Part shown: piece by piece, positions 33,638 through 36,511 of the stretch
Layout of the letters: the number at the start of each line of letters is the position of its first letter
Position numbering within the stretch: the first letter of the stretch is position 1
Assembly (NCBI GenBank): GCA_900542315.1
Contig: UQMV01000019.1
Location: forward strand, 1 to 36,511
Length of the DNA: 36,511 nucleotides
DNA from: an uncultured Collinsella sp.
Lineage (GTDB): Bacteria; Actinomycetota; Coriobacteriia; Coriobacteriales; Coriobacteriaceae
Direction: 5' to 3'
Program-made: the position numbers and the translations under genes
The notes under the pieces: generated by a model
The model's database searches: none
Told to the model about the DNA's origin: nothing
What the model saw: the letters and a program-made list of their open reading frames with translations, nothing else

Positions 33638-35590
33638 ATGGCCACCGCCGACCCCAAAAAGAAAAAGAAGAAGCGCAAGAAAAAAGAATCACTCGAGCAT
33701 AAGCGCAACCGCATCCTGGTAGCGCTGGGCATTTTTGCCGTGGTGTACGCCCTCGATGAGTTCGGCACCCTTACCGCCGCATTCGGCACCCCGGGCGACA
33801 CCTACGCCAGCTTTGTGCTGTTCCTCGTGCCGTTTTTGATTGCCGGCTACGACGTACTGCAAAAGGCATTCAATAACATCCGCCGCGGCAAGGCCTTCGA
33901 CGAGAGTTTCCTCATGGCCGTCGCGACCATCGGCGCGTTTGCCATGGTGCTCTTCCCCGACACCGATCCGCACATGGCCGAAGGTGCCGCCGTCATGCTG
34001 TTCTACCAGGTCGGCGAGCTGTTCCAGGCATACGCCGTGGGCAAGAGCCGTAAATCGATCAGCGCCATGATGGACATCGCACCCGACTACGCCAACGTCG
34101 AGCAACCCGACGGCACACTCGAACAGGTCTTCCCCGATGACATCGCGGTCGACACCGTGATCGTGGTCAAGCCGGGCGAGCGCGTGCCTATCGACGGCGT
34201 CATCGTCGAGGGCGAAACCCAGCTCGACACCGCCGCGCTCACGGGCGAATCAGTCCCCCGCCCCGCCAAGTCCGGCGACGACATCATCAGCGGCTGCATC
34301 AACATGACGGGTCTCATCCACGTGCGCACCACCAAGCCATTTGGCGAGTCCACCGTCGCGCGCATCCTGGAGCTCGTAGAAAGCGCCAGCGAAAAGAAGG
34401 CGCGCACCGAGAACTTCATCACGCGCTTCGCCCGCGTCTACACGCCCGCCGTCACCGGCGCGGCCGCGGTGCTCGCGCTTGGCGGCGGCCTGATCACCGG
34501 CGCCTGGTCCGACTGGATTCTGCGCGGCCTGACCTTCCTGGTCGTCAGCTGCCCGTGCGCGTTAGTGATCAGCGTCCCGCTCAGCTTCTTTGGCGGCATC
34601 GGCGGCGCGTCCAAGCTGGGCGTTCTCATCAAGGGTTCTAACTACCTCGAGACGCTCGCCGACGTGAACACCGTCGTCTTTGACAAGACGGGCACCCTCA
34701 CCAACGGCACGTTCTCGGTGGTCGCGGTGCACCCCAAGGCTGGCTATACTGAGCAGTCGTTGCTCGAGGTCGCAGCCCTTGCGGAGTCGTTCTCCGATCA
34801 CCCCATCGCGCAGTCCGTGCGTGTCGCCTACCAGGGCGAGGTCGATCCCAAGCGCGTAAGCGACTCCACCAACGACGCGGGCCATGGCGTGACGGCAACC
34901 ATCGACGGCAAGCACGTCGTCGTTGGCAACGCAAAGATGCTCGCCGCGGCCGGAGTCGAAGCGCCCGATTGCGAGGTCATCGGAACGATTCTGCATGTGC
35001 TCGTTGACGGCGTATACGCCGGCCACATCGTGATTGCAGACACCGTTAAGGCCGATGCCGAGCAAACAATTCGCGACCTGCACGCCGCCGGCGTCAAGCG
35101 CACCGTCATGCTCACGGGCGACCGCGAGGAGGTTGCGGCGTCTGTGGCCAAGCAACTCAGTCTCGACGAGTTCCACGCGCAGCTGCTACCGGGCGATAAG
35201 GTCGAGCGTGTTGAGGCGTTGCTCGCGGCCGAAAGCGGCAAGGGCAAGCTCGCCTTTGTCGGCGACGGTATCAACGACGCACCCGTGCTTACCCGCGCAG
35301 ACGTTGGCATCGCCATGGGCGCTATGGGCTCGGACGCCGCAATTGAGGCGGCGGACGTCGTGCTGATGGATGACAAGCCGTCCAACATCTCCCGCGCGAT
35401 CCGCGTGGCGCGCAAGACCATGACGATTGTCTGGCAGAACATCATCTTTGCGCTGGGCGTTAAGCTGCTGATACTTGTGCTGGCAGCGCTGGGCATCGCT
35501 AACATGTGGCTTGCTGTGTTCGGCGACGTGGGCGTGGCGATCATCGCCATCCTGAACGCCATGCGCGCGATGGGTGTCAAGAACCTGTAG
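33638..35590 (+). CDS. P1B-type metal-translocating ATPase (Zn/Cd/Pb type)
   Basis: This 650-aa P-type ATPase exports divalent metal. Motifs in order: TGES phosphatase loop, SCPCALV (C305-P-C307) membrane metal site, DKTGTLT with phosphorylated D349, SDHP nucleotide loop, MLTGDRE and VGDGINDAP hinge. The final membrane segments include KLLILVLAALG and an Asp in FGDVGVAI, typical of the ZntA/CadA group. The N-terminus is a Lys/Arg run (residues 7-16) in place of the normal HMA domain, which is encoded just upstream. GGGAGG lies about 9 nt before the ATG at 33638. Confidence 0.95.
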   Translation: MATADPKKKKKKRKKKESLEHKRNRILVALGIFAVVYALDEFGTLTAAFGTPGDTYASFVLFLVPFLIAGYDVLQKAFNNIRRGKAFDESFLMAVATIGAFAMVLFPDTDPHMAEGAAVMLFYQVGELFQAYAVGKSRKSISAMMDIAPDYANVEQPDGTLEQVFPDDIAVDTVIVVKPGERVPIDGVIVEGETQLDTAALTGESVPRPAKSGDDIISGCINMTGLIHVRTTKPFGESTVARILELVESASEKKARTENFITRFARVYTPAVTGAAAVLALGGGLITGAWSDWILRGLTFLVVSCPCALVISVPLSFFGGIGGASKLGVLIKGSNYLETLADVNTVVFDKTGTLTNGTFSVVAVHPKAGYTEQSLLEVAALAESFSDHPIAQSVRVAYQGEVDPKRVSDSTNDAGHGVTATIDGKHVVVGNAKMLAAAGVEAPDCEVIGTILHVLVDGVYAGHIVIADTVKADAEQTIRDLHAAGVKRTVMLTGDREEVAASVAKQLSLDEFHAQLLPGDKVERVEALLAAESGKGKLAFVGDGINDAPVLTRADVGIAMGAMGSDAAIEAADVVLMDDKPSNISRAIRVARKTMTIVWQNIIFALGVKLLILVLAALGIANMWLAVFGDVGVAIIAILNAMRAMGVKNL

Positions 35591-35606
35591 CGTTCTTGGG
35601 CTATCC

Positions 35607-35733
35607 GGCCGGGACCGGGCTTGGTTTTGAAAACGTCCTCGCGCATGAGGCCCGCCTTTCCTGCTCCTACGGAGCAACGGAAAGGCGGGCCTCGCGCTGC
35701 GGAGTGTTTTCAAAACCAAGCCCGGTCCCGGCC
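35607..35733. repeat. 127-bp nested palindrome
   Basis: Outer arms 35607-35634 and 35706-35733 are perfect 28-bp inverted copies. Inner arms 35647-35661 and 35679-35693 are perfect 15-bp copies, and TGCTCC/GGAGCA (35662-35667/35671-35676) close the tip. The 12-nt stretches between outer and inner arms pair poorly. It follows the ATPase gene by 16 nt and has no T run. Confidence 0.85.
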
Positions 35734-35817
35734 TGCGGTAACATCGCAGGCGGTTCTTGAGCATCGCTTGCTGGCAGGGTTCCTTTGCTGAAATGGACTT
35801 GGCCGAAAGGGCCGCTG

Positions 35818-35867
35818 GTCCCAGTCGCTGGTTCGCGCTTTGCGTGAACTCCGCGCTACTGTGGGAC
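35818..35867. repeat. Structured hairpin downstream of the DtxR-family gene
   Basis: GTCCC pairs with GGGAC, followed by AGT/ACT and CGC/GCG with small bulges and an inner GTTCGCGC/GCGTGAAC stem. It begins 2 nt beyond the dtxR stop on the minus strand. It may protect the message end; no T run was seen. Confidence 0.4.
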
Positions 35868-35869
35868 AG

Positions 35870-36259
35870 TTAGGCTTCTGTTGTTGGACCCGCTACATCT
35901 TCCCGTCCCAACATCGCCCTCAGCTTCTCAAAGCTTTCCTCGCTCAGGCAGTGCTCCATGTGGCAGCCCTCTAGCGACGCGACCTCAGCCGAAACACCCG
36001 CATCCTCCAGCAGCCCCACGAAAAAGCAGTGACGCTCCCACATTTGGCGAGCGACCTCCAGACCACGCTCCGTCAGATGAACGTCGCGCTTGCCCATTTC
36101 GACATAGCCGTTGCTTTCCAGCGTCGCCATGGCCTTGGAAACGCTCGCCTTGGTTACGCCGAGGTACTCCGCAACGTCGATCGAGCGCACGATGCCCTGA
36201 CGTTCCGACAGAACGTAGATCGATTCGAGATAGTCTTCTCCGGATTCACGTAGGGCCAT
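35870..36259 (-). CDS. DtxR/MntR-family metal-dependent repressor
   Basis: This 129-aa repressor has the family start SGEDYLESIYVL, a winged helix-turn-helix (SIDVAEYLGVTKASVSKAM), and the dimer/metal region with WERHCFF and GCHMEHCLSEESFEKL. The C-x2-E-H set of the primary metal site is present, but the Glu of the ancillary site (E83 in DtxR) is replaced by Val. It has no SH3 domain, like MntR. The ATG at 36259 has AAAGG upstream and is preferred to the longer frame. Iron or manganese is likely; which one is not clear. Confidence 0.93.
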   Translation of the reverse strand: MALRESGEDYLESIYVLSERQGIVRSIDVAEYLGVTKASVSKAMATLESNGYVEMGKRDVHLTERGLEVARQMWERHCFFVGLLEDAGVSAEVASLEGCHMEHCLSEESFEKLRAMLGREDVAGPTTEA

Positions 36260-36284
36260 GGGCCGCCTTTCGCGATGATTGCTA

Positions 36285-36366
36285 GTTAGCCTTTGGATAC
36301 TTTCCACGGCTAACTTTACCGCAAAAGTTGCCCATGTCTTACTACTTTGTCTAAAAGTTAGCCGTG
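36285..36366. promoter_or_regulatory. Operator array upstream of the DtxR-family gene
   Basis: CACGGCTAACTTT (36305-36317) recurs inverted at 36354-36366, and GTTAGCC occurs once more at 36285-36291. GTTAGCC is the centre of DtxR-type boxes. The array lies in the promoter region and suggests self-regulation. Confidence 0.55.
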
Positions 36367-36388
36367 TTTCACAAAACGTGCGGGACGA

Positions 36389-36423
36389 AACAAAATGGGG
36401 ACGCCCCGCAAGGAGTGTCCCCA
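36389..36423 (-). terminator. Terminator of the HAD hydrolase gene
   Basis: On the minus strand TGGGGAC and GTCCCCA form a 7-bp stem, followed by TTTTGTTTC. Confidence 0.6.
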
Positions 36424-36445
36424 GGCGCCGGGTGCCGGCCCGCAG

Positions 36446-36511
36446 TTACATCAATCCAAAGTGCTTCGCGGCGTTGCAGATGCCGTCGTCGTCCACGGCA
36501 GTCGTCACATA
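36446..36511 (-). CDS. C-terminal end of a Cof-type HAD hydrolase (partial)
   Basis: Only the last 21 residues are in the window: YVTTAVDDDGICNAAKHFGL followed by Met and TAA. The Asp-rich segment, G-I-x-N-A, and K-x-F-G-L end are typical of Cof-like HAD-IIB sugar-phosphate or flavin-phosphate phosphatases. The rest, including catalytic motifs, lies beyond 36511. Confidence 0.7.
   Translation of the reverse strand, partial: YVTTAVDDDGICNAAKHFGLM

Overview
The window looks like a chromosomal segment of a high-GC Coriobacteriia actinobacterium, most likely a Collinsella-type gut organism. I infer this from the GC-rich codon use, purine-rich Shine-Dalgarno (SD) sites of AAGGAGG type, and the gene mix. 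No database could be searched, so the taxon is an inference. No rRNA, tRNA, transposase, integrase or CRISPR array was seen.

Layout. 1-2912: a PPP-family metallophosphoesterase (minus) and a K+/H+ antiporter (plus). 2926-19987 (minus): a complete type 1 BREX phage-defence operon read brxA-brxB-brxC-pglX-pglZ-brxL, followed by an unrecognised 454-aa gene, a 65-aa gene and a DUF3800 gene. 20329-20502: a small antitoxin-like gene divergent from brxA. 20637-25122: serC-serA, an M20 peptidase broken by one in-frame TGA, and a short DUF1015-like gene. 25252-28522: two tandem histidine phosphatases, a nitroreductase, a DUF308 membrane protein and a DUF188 protein. 28689-32471: a His-rich metal permease, a DEDDh exonuclease, and an AT-rich gene for a possible PD-(D/E)XK nuclease. 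32817-36511: a zinc/cadmium resistance cluster (ArsR sensor, separate HMA domain, P-type ATPase), a very large palindrome, a DtxR-family repressor and the C-terminal end of a Cof-type HAD hydrolase.

Main discoveries, all in the BREX locus. (1) PglX is split. An 821-aa methyltransferase/target-recognition part and a 322-aa C-terminal part are separated by an AT-rich insert carrying a ~199-aa gene with a HEPN-type R-x4-H motif. The AT-rich block also covers the target-recognition part of pglX, which suggests a swapped specificity cassette that brought a possible toxin gene with it. (2) brxA starts at a run of ten G. An upstream GTG with a well-spaced SD would be in frame with BrxA only with 9 or 12 G, so the operon's first gene looks phase-variable and may be OFF or reduced in this copy. 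(3) The two unknown genes after brxL are candidate new BREX accessories.

How the parts fit together. BREX methylates host DNA through PglX and blocks phage replication. PglZ, BrxC and BrxL are core effectors, while BrxA and BrxB are small partners. The metal genes form a small regulon: near-identical operators sit at the arsR promoter and before the ATPase, and the ArsR protein keeps all four zinc ligands of the alpha-5 site. The DtxR-family repressor has its own inverted-repeat operators, and an iron-box-like sequence lies upstream of the nitroreductase.
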